Source: HK1 sp965215295
GTDB taxonomy: Bacteria; Pseudomonadota; Gammaproteobacteria; HK1
Length of the DNA stretch: 64,000 bases
NCBI GenBank assembly: GCA_965215295.1
Contig: OZ244045.1
Span: 4,079,678-4,143,677 of the forward strand
Direction of reading: 5' to 3'
Shown piece after piece: positions 54,924 through 64,000 of this stretch. A model generated the notes under the pieces. That model was not told the origin of the DNA. It searched no databases and saw only the letters and a list, made by a program, of their open reading frames with translations. The number at the start of each line of letters is the position of its first letter. Position 1 is the first letter of the stretch. Position numbers and translations under genes: made by a program.

Positions 54924-56597
54924 ATGACGAAAAAACGAGAACATCCCGGGCTCGTACAGCTCAAGACGCAGTTCGACGAGGGCAAGCTGGGTCGTCGCGA
55001 GTTCATCCGTTACGCGACCCTGCTCGGCGTCTCGGCGACCGCCGCCTACGGCATGATGGGCATGATCGCCCCGAAGCCCGCCCGCGCGGCGGACATGCCC
55101 AAGGGCGGCTCGGTGCGCATCTCGATGCGCGTGTACAAGGTCGACGACCCGCACACCTATTCCTGGCTGCACGACTCCAACCAGGGACGCGGCACCCACG
55201 AGTACCTCACCAAGACCGGCCACGACAACGTCACCCGGCCCTACCTGTGCAGGAAGTGGGAAGCCAGCGACGACCTCAAGACATGGGACCTCCACCTCGA
55301 GAAGGTCAAGTGGCACAACGGACGGGACTTCACCGCCGATGACGTCATCTGGAACATCGAGCACTGCCTGGACCCGGGCACCGGCTCCTCCGTGCTCGGC
55401 CTGATGAAGGGCTACATGCTCGAGGAGTACGAGACCGGCGAGAAGGACGACGACGGCAATGCGAAGAAGAGCACCCGGCTCTGGGACGCGAACGCGATCG
55501 AGAAGGTCGACGACCACACCGTGCGCCTCAACCTCAAGGAGGCGCAGGTCGCGGTGCCGGAGCACCTGTTCCACTATCCCTTCGCCATCCTCGACCCGGA
55601 AGAGGGCGGCAAGTTCGGCCCCGGCTCCAACGGCACCGGTCCCTATCCGCTGGTCGAGCAGAGCGTCGGCGAGACGGCGGTGCTCAGGAAGCGCGACGGC
55701 TGGTGGGGCGGCGAGACCTTCCTCGACGAGGTGATCTACGTCGACCTCGGCGACGATCCGTCCGCGACCGTCGGCGCGATCGCCTCGCAGCAGGTGCACG
55801 GGCAGTACAGCGGCGATGCGGACATCAATACCCTCGACATCCTCAAGGGCCTGCCGCACGTCAACCTCCAGGAGGTGATCACGGCCGGAACCGGGGTCGC
55901 ACGGTTGCAGATGGATCGCGCCGAGTTCAAGGACCCCCGCATCGCGCGGGCCATGCGCCTCGCGGTCGACACCCCCCGCTGCCTGGAGCTGGCCTACCGC
56001 AACATCGGCTCGCCGGGCGAGCATCACCACGTGTGCCCGGTGCATCCCGACTACAAGAAGCTGCCCTTCATGAGCCGCGACGTCGAGGCCGCGAAGAAGC
56101 TGCTGGCCGAGGCCGGCCATCCGGACGGCATCGATGTCGAGATCGCGTCGAAGAAGGAGCCGGCGTGGGAGCTGCAGGCGGTCCAGGCCATGGTGGAGCA
56201 GTGGAAGGAGGCCGGCATCCGCGTGAACATCAACCTGATGCCGTCGGCCCAGTTCTGGGACGTGTGGGACAAGGTGCCCTTCGGGTTCACCTCATGGGCG
56301 CACCGCCCGCTCGGCTTCATGGTGCTGGCGCTGGCCTACCGTTCCGGCGTGCCGTGGAACGAGTCGCGCTTCAGCGACGCCGAGTTCGACACGCTGCTGA
56401 CCAAGGCCGAAGGCACCCTCGACCTCGCCGAGCGCACCGAGATCATCGGCCAGCTCGAGACGATCATGCAGGAGCGCGGACCGATCACCCAGCCGCTGTG
56501 GCGCGGCCAGTTCGCCGCGTTCGACAAGCGCGTGCTGGGCTTCAACGTCCACCCGACGGGATACATCTTCCCCGAGGAGCTCGCCCTGCAGGGCTGA
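54924..56597 (+). CDS. Peptide/nickel-type ABC transporter substrate-binding protein, Tat-exported
   Basis: 557 residues from the ATG at 54924 (AGGAGG upstream). A twin-arginine signal is clear: GRREFIRYATLLGVSATAAYG then ...KPARAADM. The mature part is a cluster-C (DppA/OppA) binding protein: YLCRKWEASDDLKTWDLHLEKVKWHNGRDFTADDV. The ligand is unknown; peptides, opines and betaine-like compounds are all bound by this family. First gene of a five-gene operon; a terminator hairpin separates it from the permeases, which would give it higher expression. Confidence 0.9.
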   Translation: MTKKREHPGLVQLKTQFDEGKLGRREFIRYATLLGVSATAAYGMMGMIAPKPARAADMPKGGSVRISMRVYKVDDPHTYSWLHDSNQGRGTHEYLTKTGHDNVTRPYLCRKWEASDDLKTWDLHLEKVKWHNGRDFTADDVIWNIEHCLDPGTGSSVLGLMKGYMLEEYETGEKDDDGNAKKSTRLWDANAIEKVDDHTVRLNLKEAQVAVPEHLFHYPFAILDPEEGGKFGPGSNGTGPYPLVEQSVGETAVLRKRDGWWGGETFLDEVIYVDLGDDPSATVGAIASQQVHGQYSGDADINTLDILKGLPHVNLQEVITAGTGVARLQMDRAEFKDPRIARAMRLAVDTPRCLELAYRNIGSPGEHHHVCPVHPDYKKLPFMSRDVEAAKKLLAEAGHPDGIDVEIASKKEPAWELQAVQAMVEQWKEAGIRVNINLMPSAQFWDVWDKVPFGFTSWAHRPLGFMVLALAYRSGVPWNESRFSDAEFDTLLTKAEGTLDLAERTEIIGQLETIMQERGPITQPLWRGQFAAFDKRVLGFNVHPTGYIFPEELALQG

Positions 56598-56626
56598 GCC
56601 GATCCGGCTCGGGTCCGGACCCGACC

Positions 56627-56655
56627 ACCGCCGCCCGCCCGGGCGGCGGTTTCTT
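56627..56655 (+). terminator. Intrinsic-type terminator/attenuator between binding protein and permeases
   Basis: Arms ACCGCCGCCC / GGGCGGCGGT with a 4-nt loop, followed by TTCTT. The most terminator-like hairpin in the window. The gap to the permease gene (56656-56859) shows no other element. Confidence 0.7.
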
Positions 56656-56859
56656 CCGGATCGGGCGGCTCGCTCCCCGCCCGCCCTTTCCCGCCCGAGG
56701 TGGACGCGGCCGGTGAGAGTGTCCACAATGCCTTTCGACGATCCGGCATCGCACCCGCGATGCGGTTTCCGGCGCTGAAGAGCGACAAGACGACCTCGGT
56801 CCGCACCGGGCGCACGACAGGCAACCGCCGGCGCCCGGTCCACCGGAAGGAGTGGTCCC

Positions 56860-57792
56860 ATGCTCATCTTCATCCTCAAGCGCATCGGCCAGATGCTCCT
56901 CATCATGCTGATCGTCTCCGCTCTCCTGTTCCTGCTGCTGGAGATCAACGTCGAGAGCGTGGCCGTCAAGGTCCTCGGCCAGTACTCGACCCAGGAGCAG
57001 CGCGAGATCTGGCTGCAGGAGAACGGGTACTACGACCCGATCCACGAGCGCTACGGCCGATGGCTCTGGGGCTTCGTGACCGGCGACCTCGGCGAGTCGG
57101 TGCGATTCAAGAAGCCGATCAACGACTTCATGTGGGACCGGCTGTGGAACACCGCGGTCCTCGGATTCTGGGCCATGGTGTTCATCATCCCCATGGCGCT
57201 GGTGCTCGGCATCCTGTCGGGCATGAGGGAAGGGTCCTACCTCGACCGCGGCATCTCCGTCACCAGCATCATCACGACATCGATTCCGGAGTTCGCGAGC
57301 GCGCCGTTGCTTGCGGCCATCTTCGTCTTCGGACTCGGCTGGCTGCCCGGCACGAGCAGCATGATCGGCGGCTTCGACTGGAAGCAGCTCGTGCTCCCGG
57401 TGGCGGTGCTCGTCATCTACGACTTCGGCTACGTGGCGAGGATGACACGGGCCTCGATGGCCGAGGTCATGACCACGCACTATGTCCGCACCGCGGTGCT
57501 CAAGGGGCTTCCGTACCGATCGGTGATCCTGAAGCACGCGCTGCGCAACGCCCTGATCGCGCCGTTCACGGTCATCATGCTCCAGATCCCGTGGCTCCTC
57601 TCCGGGGTCATCGTGGTGGAGTTCTTCTTCGCCTACAAGGGGTTCGGAGCGCTCCTGCTGGAAGCGTCGCTCAATCAGGACATCCTGCTCATCGAGGCGG
57701 CGTCGATGGTGGCGGTCTTCGTCGTGGTCGCGACCCAGACGCTCTCCGACATCGGCTACACCTACCTGAATCCGCGGATTCGCTTCACTTGA
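56860..57792 (+). CDS. Peptide-type ABC transporter permease (DppB-like)
   Basis: 310 residues with about six membrane segments. MLIFILKRIGQMLLIMLIVS is the usual DppB start; the coupling helix lies in VRTAVLKGLPYRSVILKHALRNALI. Strong GAAGGAG ribosome site. Pairs with the next gene as the channel. Confidence 0.92.
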   Translation: MLIFILKRIGQMLLIMLIVSALLFLLLEINVESVAVKVLGQYSTQEQREIWLQENGYYDPIHERYGRWLWGFVTGDLGESVRFKKPINDFMWDRLWNTAVLGFWAMVFIIPMALVLGILSGMREGSYLDRGISVTSIITTSIPEFASAPLLAAIFVFGLGWLPGTSSMIGGFDWKQLVLPVAVLVIYDFGYVARMTRASMAEVMTTHYVRTAVLKGLPYRSVILKHALRNALIAPFTVIMLQIPWLLSGVIVVEFFFAYKGFGALLLEASLNQDILLIEAASMVAVFVVVATQTLSDIGYTYLNPRIRFT

Positions 57793-57802
57793 GGAGCGAA
57801 AC

Positions 57803-58705
57803 ATGGCAACGACTGCGACAGTACCCGCTCCGGGCTATGGCGCCGCGTTGATGAACGCCATCAGGTCGTTCGCTCTGCTGCGCGAGAGCATGGTCGGCAT
57901 GGCCGGCACCGCCCTGGTGCTCTTCTGGTTGATCCTGGCCATCGGCGCACCGATCTTCGCGCCCTGCGACCCGAATGCGACGCTGCAGGCGTTCGCGAAG
58001 CCGGGCGCGCCCATCCCGATCGCCGGCGCCTGCTGGTCCGATACGTTCATTCTGGGCGCGGACAACATCGGGCGCGATGTCCTCTCGCGCATCGTGTGGG
58101 GGGCGCGCACGGTGCTCACGTGGGCGCCGATCGCGGCGATCTGCGCCTATGTGGTGGGAATCGTGCTGGGTCTCGCGGCCGGCTACTACCGCGGCTGGAT
58201 CGACGACGTGCTCTCCGGGGTCGCGAACATCATCCTCGCGTTCCCGGTGCTGGTGCTCTACATCCTCATCATCGCCACCTTCGGCGCCTCGCCGCTAAAC
58301 ATCGTGTTCGCGGTGACCTTCGCGACGGGGCCGCTGGTGATGCGCATCGTGCGCGGCCTGGTGCTCGATCTGCGCAACCGCGAATACGTCTCGGCGGCCG
58401 AGACCCGCGGCGAGACGACCTGGCGCATCATGCTGGTCGAGATCCTGCCGAACGCCCGCGGCCCCCTCATCGTCGACGGATGCCTGCGGCTCGGCTACGT
58501 CATCATCACCATCGGCGTGCTCGGCTTCCTCGGTCTCGGGCTTCCGCCTCCGGACCCGGACTGGGGCGGGATGATCAACGAGACGCGGCAGATGGCCCTC
58601 GCCTTCCCGCACATGACGGTATTCCCGTGCATCGCGATCTCCTCGCTGATCCTCGGCTTCAACCTGATGGCCGACGGACTGCGGGAGATCTCGCTGCGCG
58701 ACTGA
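57803..58705 (+). CDS. Peptide-type ABC transporter permease (DppC-like)
   Basis: 300 residues. LGADNIGRDVLSRIVWGARTVL and the coupling motif EYVSAAETRGETTWRIMLVEILPN are typical of DppC. LGFLGLGLPPPDPDWGGMI near the end is a family signature. Begins 10 bp after the DppB-like gene. Confidence 0.92.
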   Translation: MATTATVPAPGYGAALMNAIRSFALLRESMVGMAGTALVLFWLILAIGAPIFAPCDPNATLQAFAKPGAPIPIAGACWSDTFILGADNIGRDVLSRIVWGARTVLTWAPIAAICAYVVGIVLGLAAGYYRGWIDDVLSGVANIILAFPVLVLYILIIATFGASPLNIVFAVTFATGPLVMRIVRGLVLDLRNREYVSAAETRGETTWRIMLVEILPNARGPLIVDGCLRLGYVIITIGVLGFLGLGLPPPDPDWGGMINETRQMALAFPHMTVFPCIAISSLILGFNLMADGLREISLRD

Positions 58706-58798
58706 CGGCGGCCGGACCGGCGTCTCCGGGCGCCGGGCCACCCGCCCCGGACAACGACCGTTCCCGGCATCGGTGAGCGGTATCAGGAGGAAGGACCC

Positions 58799-60916
58799 AT
58801 GGCGCTGAACTTCGACGAGAACGCACCGGTCCTCGAAATCACGGATCTCAACCTTTCCTACTGGACCCGGGCGGGCGAGATCCCGGCCGTCATCGATTTC
58901 TCGCTCACCGTCCAGAAGGGCGAGAGCATCGGGCTGGTCGGCGAGTCCGGCTGCGGCAAGTCCACGGTGGCGATGGCCATCATGCAGTACATGGGCCACA
59001 ACGGCACCATCAAGAGCGGCAGCATCAGGTTCAAGGGAGTGGATCTCACCGAGCTCTCGCCCGACGAGCTGCGCGCCCTGCGAGGCTCCCAGATCTCGAT
59101 GATCTACCAGGAGCCCTTCGCCGCGCTCAACCCGAGCCTGACCCTCGGGACCCAGCTCAAGGAAGTCCCGATGACCCACGAGGCCGTCTCGGACTCCGAA
59201 GCCCACGACCGCGCGGTGCAGGTGCTCGCCGACGTGCGGCTCCCGGACCCGGACCGGGTCATGGCGGCGTACCCTCACCAGATCTCCGGCGGGCAGCAGC
59301 AGCGCGTGGTCATCGCGATGGCGTTGCTCTCGAACCCCTCGCTGCTCCTCCTCGACGAGCCGACCACGGCCCTCGACGTGACCGTCGAAGCCGGCATCAC
59401 GAAGCTCATCACCGACATCAGCCGCAAGTACGGCACGTCGCAGATCTACATCTCGCACAACCTCGGCCTCATCCTGGAGGTCTGCGACCGGGTCTTCGTC
59501 ATGTACTCGGGCGAGGTGGTCGAGGAAGGCACCATCAACTCCCTGTTCACGTGGCCGAAGCATCCCTACACCCACGGGCTGTTCGGGTGCATCCCGCTGC
59601 CCACCGCGGACAAGAACGCGTCCCCGCTCAAGCCCATCGCCGGCCAGCTTCCGCTTCCCCACGAACGGCCGCGCGGATGCAACTTCGGCCCCCGCTGCGA
59701 CTACTTCCAGGACGGACGCTGCGACGCGAAGGATGTCGCGATGGAGTCGGTGTCGGGCGCGACGATGGGCGACCACCGGGTGCGCTGCGTGCGGTGGAGG
59801 GAGATCGACTACGGCATGGACGTCGCGCACGGCGACGCGAAGGATCCGATGGAGATCGGCGACAACGTGCTCGCGGTCGAGGACATGCAGAAGTACTACG
59901 AGGTCCACGACCGCTCGATCAAGGCGCTCCTCGCGGGCAAGAGCGTGATGTACGTCAAGGCGAACGAGCAGCTCAACTTCGACGCCAGGCGCGGTGAGAC
60001 CGTGGCCATCGTCGGCGAGTCCGGATGCGGGAAGTCGACCTTCGCGAAGGTGCTCATGGGGCTCGAGACCGCGACCGACGGCAGCATTCGCCACGACGGC
60101 AACGACATTTGCAAGATTCCGGTGCGCCAGCGTTCGCCGCACCAGATCGGCTCGCTCCAGATGGTGTTCCAGAATCCGTTCGACACGCTGAACCCGAGCC
60201 ACACCATCGGGACCCAGATCGGACGGGTCATCAAGAAGTTCGGAGTCGAGACGGACAAGGCGAAGATCCGGGAGCGCGTCATGGAGCTCCTCGACATCGT
60301 CAAGCTGCCGCGCGACTTCTACATCCGGCGCCCGCGCCAGCTCTCCGGCGGACAGAAGCAGCGCATCGGCATCGCGCGCGCGTTCGCCGGCAACCCCTCG
60401 ATGGTCATCGCCGACGAGCCGGTCTCGGCCCTCGACGTGTCGGTGGCGGCGGCGGTGACGGAGCTGCTGATGGAGATCCAGCGCGAGCACAAGACGACGC
60501 TGCTCTTCATCAGCCACGATCTCAGCGTGGTGCGCTACCTCTCCGACCGCATCGTCGTGATGTACCTCGGCCAGATCATGGAGCGCGGATCGACCGATGC
60601 CATCTTCGCGCCGCCGTACCACCCGTACACCGAAGCGTTGCTCTCGGCGGTGCCGATCGCCGACCCGGAGGTCACCAAGCGCGAGATCGTGCTCGAAGGC
60701 AACCTGCCGAGCGTCCTCGAGCCGCCCAAGGGATGCCCGTTCAGCACCCGTTGTCCTCGCAAGGTCGGGAAGATCTGCGACGACGAGCGGCCTCCCGTCC
60801 GGATGGCGTCGGAGACCCACGCCATCGCCTGCCACATCCCGCTCGAAGAGCTGCAGCAGGTCGAGCCGGTCATCGTGGTCCCGGCGAAGGAAGAGCGGCT
60901 GCACGCGACCCATTAG
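58799..60916 (+). CDS. Fused double ABC ATPase (DppD-DppF-like)
   Basis: 705 residues with two complete nucleotide-binding domains. Each has a Walker A GESGCGKST (about residues 45-53 and 406-414), a signature (SGGQQQR; SGGQKQR), a Walker B (LLLLDEP; MVIADEP) and an oligopeptide-transporter C-terminal part with a Cys cluster (CNFGPRC, CPFSTRC) of the type seen in Dpp/Opp ATPases. Normally these are two genes; fusion fixes a 1:1 ratio. Energises uptake through the DppB/C-like channel. Confidence 0.93.
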   Translation: MALNFDENAPVLEITDLNLSYWTRAGEIPAVIDFSLTVQKGESIGLVGESGCGKSTVAMAIMQYMGHNGTIKSGSIRFKGVDLTELSPDELRALRGSQISMIYQEPFAALNPSLTLGTQLKEVPMTHEAVSDSEAHDRAVQVLADVRLPDPDRVMAAYPHQISGGQQQRVVIAMALLSNPSLLLLDEPTTALDVTVEAGITKLITDISRKYGTSQIYISHNLGLILEVCDRVFVMYSGEVVEEGTINSLFTWPKHPYTHGLFGCIPLPTADKNASPLKPIAGQLPLPHERPRGCNFGPRCDYFQDGRCDAKDVAMESVSGATMGDHRVRCVRWREIDYGMDVAHGDAKDPMEIGDNVLAVEDMQKYYEVHDRSIKALLAGKSVMYVKANEQLNFDARRGETVAIVGESGCGKSTFAKVLMGLETATDGSIRHDGNDICKIPVRQRSPHQIGSLQMVFQNPFDTLNPSHTIGTQIGRVIKKFGVETDKAKIRERVMELLDIVKLPRDFYIRRPRQLSGGQKQRIGIARAFAGNPSMVIADEPVSALDVSVAAAVTELLMEIQREHKTTLLFISHDLSVVRYLSDRIVVMYLGQIMERGSTDAIFAPPYHPYTEALLSAVPIADPEVTKREIVLEGNLPSVLEPPKGCPFSTRCPRKVGKICDDERPPVRMASETHAIACHIPLEELQQVEPVIVVPAKEERLHATH

Positions 60917-60997
60917 CCACTCGACGGTCCCGATGCCGGAACCCGGCGCCGTGCGGCACGGACCGGCCTCGGAGAGCGCCATGAAGGAGCCGTCCCG

Positions 60998-61336
60998 ATG
61001 AGCTGCGAAGGCAAGTGCGAGCTGGTGGAGTTCAAGGTCACCTCGTCGCGATTCATCCATATCGAGCCGCGGCCGCGTTCCGACGCTCCTCCCGATCTGG
61101 AGCAGCGCCTCGAGGACGAGGTGAAGGCCGCGGTGGAGCGAACGCACCACGGCTGCGGCGACGGGTGCGACTGCGTCATCGACGAGCCGGTGGAAGTGCG
61201 GTCGCGCCAGCAGATCAAGAAGGTCGCCTACGGCGGCTACACGGCGTGGTACCAGCTCACGGTGGTGAAGTACCGGACCCCCGGCGAGTGCATGCCGGGG
61301 GCGGACGCTCCGCCGGAAAGCGCACGCCGCGTCTGA
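60998..61336 (+). CDS. Small Cys-rich protein of unknown function
   Basis: 112 residues: MSCEGKCELVEFKVTSSRF ... HHGCGDGCDCVIDEP ... GECMPG. CxxxC near the start and CGDGCDC in the middle suggest metal binding. No family recognised. It follows the fused ATPase by 81 bp in the same direction with its own ribosome site, so it is probably part of the transporter operon. Confidence 0.6.
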   Translation: MSCEGKCELVEFKVTSSRFIHIEPRPRSDAPPDLEQRLEDEVKAAVERTHHGCGDGCDCVIDEPVEVRSRQQIKKVAYGGYTAWYQLTVVKYRTPGECMPGADAPPESARRV

Positions 61337-61449
61337 TCGATCGGGCCGGGCTCCGGACACTGGCCCCGGTCCCCGGGCAGCGCGCCGACGGGCAAGGCGC
61401 CGCGGGAACGCGCGCGGCGTCCGATGGAACCGTCCTGCTCACCGGCATT

Positions 61450-61483
<34 letters not shown>

Positions 61484-61725
61484 AGCGCGGCATCAGGGGC
61501 ATGCCCCATCCGTGTCCGATGTCCTGTCCAGCGGTATCTGCCCGCGCCCACCCCGCCCCGTACACCGGGCGGACGATGCGGGTCGAGTCCCCAAGCCGAC
61601 CCGCAGGCCGACCCGCAGGCCGAGCTTTCCCGCCCGCCGCCCACCCCACCCGGCGCGTCGGGCGGAGGGTGGGCTTGTGCTAGACTCCCGCCCCGGATTT
61701 TCGGGGTTCCAGGGAGGTTCCGGAC

Positions 61726-62148
61726 GTGAGCGATCGGCAGGCTGGCCAGCGCATCGACGAGATCAGTGCCGATCTCGACAACCTCCACCGCGAGGACGTG
61801 TTCAGCGACATGCGGCTCGCAACGATCCGCAGACTGCAACCGATCAGGCTCGACGGCAGTCATGACCCGTCCCGGCCCACCATCTACATCGCCGAAACCA
61901 CCATCGTCTCGCAGCTCGGACCGATCCCGGTCCAGTCCCCCATCGAAGCCGATTCGCTGAAGGATGCGTTCTCGAAGTTCCCCGAGGCGATCAAGGCGGC
62001 GGTGGAGCGGCTGAGCGAGCGGGCGCAGGAGATGCGCCGGGAAGAGGCGTCGCGCATCGTGGTGCCCGGCGCCATGCCTCCGGACATGGGCGGGGGCCGA
62101 CCCGGCGGCGGGCCGGGCGGCGGAGGCGGCCTGATCTTCGATCGCTGA
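61726..62148 (+). CDS. Small protein of unknown function with Gly-rich tail
   Basis: 140 residues from a GTG (GGGAGG ribosome site). The N-terminal half is polar and helical (RIDEISADLDNLHREDVFSD); the middle has IYIAETTIVSQLGPIPVQSP; the C-terminus is Pro/Gly-rich (MGGGRPGGGPGGGGG). No signal peptide and no family recognised. It lies 244 bp after the poly-C tract. Confidence 0.6.
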   Translation: MSDRQAGQRIDEISADLDNLHREDVFSDMRLATIRRLQPIRLDGSHDPSRPTIYIAETTIVSQLGPIPVQSPIEADSLKDAFSKFPEAIKAAVERLSERAQEMRREEASRIVVPGAMPPDMGGGRPGGGPGGGGGLIFDR

Positions 62149-62266
62149 GCGGCTGTCCGGCCGACCGCCGGGTTCGGCCGACAGCACCCCCCACGCCGAG
62201 GCCGTCGACCCCCGCGAAGCCTCGGCCCGCGAAAGCGGGCAACCGGGTTTCCGGGTCCACCTGCCG

Positions 62267-62285
62267 CACACGGACAGCCCGTGTG
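62267..62285. terminator. Hairpin between convergent genes
   Basis: CACACGG-ACAGC-CCGTGTG, 7-bp perfect arms. The left arm belongs to an 18-bp direct repeat (CTGCCGCACACGGACAGC) found again 60 bp downstream at 62321-62338. No T-run. Confidence 0.45.
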
Positions 62286-62389
62286 GCCTTGGTACTCCCC
62301 GTGACAAGTCTCAGGTCCGCCTGCCGCACACGGACAGCGCCCGCGTCGCGCCCGCGGGCTCCCGGAGCCGCATGGCCCCCCGGCGCGTT

Positions 62390-63946
62390 CTACTGCTCCA
62401 GTGGTACTTCCCCCGCCTCGATGGCGCGCTTGCGTTTCACGACGTACTCGCGCAACGCCTCGTCGACCCCCGGATCGATGGACGGGGGCTCGTATTCCGC
62501 GAGGAGCCGCTTCCAGATGGCGTTCGCCCGCTCGGCCGCGGAGAGTGCGCCGGAGTCGCGCCACGTCTCGAAGTTGCGCCAGTCCGATGCGATCGGCTCG
62601 TAGAAGACGTCCTCGTAACGCGCCAGCGTGTGTGTCGCCCCGAAGAAGTGGCCGCCCGGCTGCACCTCGGCGATGGCGTCGATGGCCAGGGTGTCGTCGT
62701 CGACCACCACCGGCTCCAGGTACTCGGCGATGAGCTGGCACATCTCGGCGTCGATCACGAGCTTCTCGTAGGAGGCGGTGAGTCCGCCCTCGAGCCATCC
62801 CGCCGCGTGGTTGACGATGTTGGTGTGCGCCATCACCGAGGCCCACAGCGACATCTCGCTCTCGTAGGCGGCTTGGGCGTCGACCGCGTTCGATGCGTTC
62901 GTGCTGCTCGCGCGGTAGGGCACGCCGTAGCGCCGCGCGAGCTGGGCGCCGGCCTGGGTCGCCTTCGCGTACTCGGGGGTCCCGAACGCGGGCGCGCCGC
63001 TCTTCATGTCCACGTTGGAGGTGAACCCGCCGTAGGCGACCGGCGTTCCGGGGCGCACGATCTGGCACAGCACCATCCCCGCCAGCGCCTCGGCGTTCTG
63101 CAGGACGAGGGCGCCGGCGATGGTGGTCGGGGCCATCGCGCCGAGCAGGGTGAAGGGGGTGACCACGACCGGCTGGCCCACCGAGGCGAGCTCGATCATG
63201 CCGTCCGACATGTTCGCGTCGAGCTGGCGCGGCGAGTTCGTATTGATGTTGCCGCTCACGACCGGCTGCGCCGGAAGCTCCTCGCGTGTCACCCCGTGCG
63301 CGATGCACGCCATCTCCACCGCGTCGTGCGCGCGGTACCCGCCGAGCAGCGACGCGCCCCACATCTTGTCGTGCAGGGTGATCGCGGCGTAGTACATGTC
63401 CAGGTGGCGGGTCGCGGCCGGCAGGTCCAGCGGCGCGAGGGGAGCCGCGCCTCCGATGTGGATGATGTCGAACGAGTACGACAGCTTCATGAAGTTGCGG
63501 AAGTCCTCGTAGTCCCCGGCCCGGCGGCCGCGGTCGAGGTCGGAGACGAAGGACGGCCCGCCGACCAGCGCGAAATTGACGACGTTGCCGCCGAAGGCGA
63601 GCGACTTCCCGGGGTTGCGCGCCTTCACGGTGTACGACGGTGGCGCCTTCGCCATGTGCTCCTCGACCATCGCGGGGTCGAACCGCACCATCGTGGTGTC
63701 CTCGTCGGCGCTCGCGCCGGCGCCCGCGTACAGCGCCCGCGCCTCCGGGCTGAGCACCTTCATGCCGATGTCGCGCAGCACGCGCAGCGACGCCTCGTGG
63801 ATCGCCTCGACCTGATCCTCGCTCAGGACCCGGGTCGGAGGATGCGGGTTGCGCACGGTGCGCCAGGGCAGGCGTGTCACCGCGGCCGAAGCGTCGCGGC
63901 GCTCGCGGCGGTCCCTGCGCGTGCGTCTTCGGGAGGGTGCGGGCAT
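62390..63946 (-). CDS. MttB-superfamily corrinoid methyltransferase without pyrrolysine
   Basis: 518 residues, one open frame with no internal amber codon. RVLSEDQVEAIHEASLRVLRDIGMKV and PGHFFGATHTLARYEDVFYEP-like text (here PGGHFFGATHTL) match the trimethylamine methyltransferase superfamily. True TMA enzymes need an in-frame amber codon for pyrrolysine; this one lacks it, as in the glycine betaine methyltransferase MtgB group. It would move a methyl group from a quaternary amine to a corrinoid protein. No corrinoid partner is visible, so it lies elsewhere or beyond the right edge. The start is the first ATG of the frame; the basic N-terminal 25 residues are doubtful. Confidence 0.85.
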   Translation of the reverse strand: MPAPSRRRTRRDRRERRDASAAVTRLPWRTVRNPHPPTRVLSEDQVEAIHEASLRVLRDIGMKVLSPEARALYAGAGASADEDTTMVRFDPAMVEEHMAKAPPSYTVKARNPGKSLAFGGNVVNFALVGGPSFVSDLDRGRRAGDYEDFRNFMKLSYSFDIIHIGGAAPLAPLDLPAATRHLDMYYAAITLHDKMWGASLLGGYRAHDAVEMACIAHGVTREELPAQPVVSGNINTNSPRQLDANMSDGMIELASVGQPVVVTPFTLLGAMAPTTIAGALVLQNAEALAGMVLCQIVRPGTPVAYGGFTSNVDMKSGAPAFGTPEYAKATQAGAQLARRYGVPYRASSTNASNAVDAQAAYESEMSLWASVMAHTNIVNHAAGWLEGGLTASYEKLVIDAEMCQLIAEYLEPVVVDDDTLAIDAIAEVQPGGHFFGATHTLARYEDVFYEPIASDWRNFETWRDSGALSAAERANAIWKRLLAEYEPPSIDPGVDEALREYVVKRKRAIEAGEVPLEQ

Positions 63947-64000
63947 GGAATGGAGGCGCCCCGGAAGAGGAGCCGGAAGGAGACGATCGCGCCGCGGGCG

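Noticed and set aside
62390..63946. Pyrrolysine-containing TMA methyltransferase
   Set aside because: No in-frame amber codon interrupts the gene.

Overview
The window is 64 kb of GC-rich, densely coding DNA. Gene content suggests a Pseudomonadota bacterium, probably marine or host-associated: a giant Calx-beta surface protein with an outer-membrane barrel, a Slam-type outer-membrane translocator beside a TbpB-like lipoprotein, and several genes of quaternary-amine degradation. The taxonomy is inference from gene families. No rRNA, tRNA or CRISPR array was seen.

Layout. 1-21.4 kb: 3' part of one giant gene (over 7,100 residues in the window) built from Calx-beta and Ig-like repeats, with 633-bp units and a 2.9-kb internal duplication, ending in a predicted beta-barrel. 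21.5-25.7 kb: exported HEAT-repeat protein, exported cyclase-family hydrolase and an MFS exporter. 26-28.9 kb: modABC molybdate transporter, with a 142-bp tandem duplication across the modB/modC junction. 29.3-32 kb: a TbpB-like lipoprotein and a Slam translocator behind a promoter whose -35/-10 spacer is filled by a 24-C tract, the form of a phase-variable promoter. 32.3-41.1 kb: a lower-GC accessory island with a KGGVGR-motif ATPase, an MqsA-like zinc-finger/HTH protein, and a 119-residue toxin-like gene that can be rebuilt in frame after removing an IS4-family IS (9-bp target duplication) and a 3.4-kb three-gene transposon (4-bp duplication). istB and Pif1-like helicase remnants follow. 41.2-48.4 kb: Rieske oxygenase, dimethylglycine-dehydrogenase-like flavoprotein, two carboxymuconolactone-decarboxylase-family proteins, a YHS protein, a solitary HicB and a 3-hydroxyisobutyrate-dehydrogenase-like enzyme. 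48.7-54.5 kb: SDH/ClpP-fold protease with a coupled small ORF, DUF1223 protein, an SDR-CysQ-quinone-oxidoreductase operon and a PhnD-like binding protein. 54.6-61.3 kb: peptide-type ABC operon with fused ATPases, behind a MITE-like insertion. 61.3-64 kb: a 30-C tract, a small unknown gene and a non-pyrrolysine MttB-family methyltransferase.

Three themes recur. Surface display: the giant barrel protein and the Slam/lipoprotein pair, the latter apparently switchable. Quaternary amines: Rieske oxygenase, DMGDH-like enzyme and MttB homologue are consistent with stepwise demethylation of betaine-like compounds. Instability: at least seven unrelated short tandem repeats lie on or beside start or stop codons, and two long poly-C tracts are present. 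The best candidates for something undescribed are the three-gene toxin-like/MqsA-like/KGGVGR module and the poly-C-controlled Slam operon.
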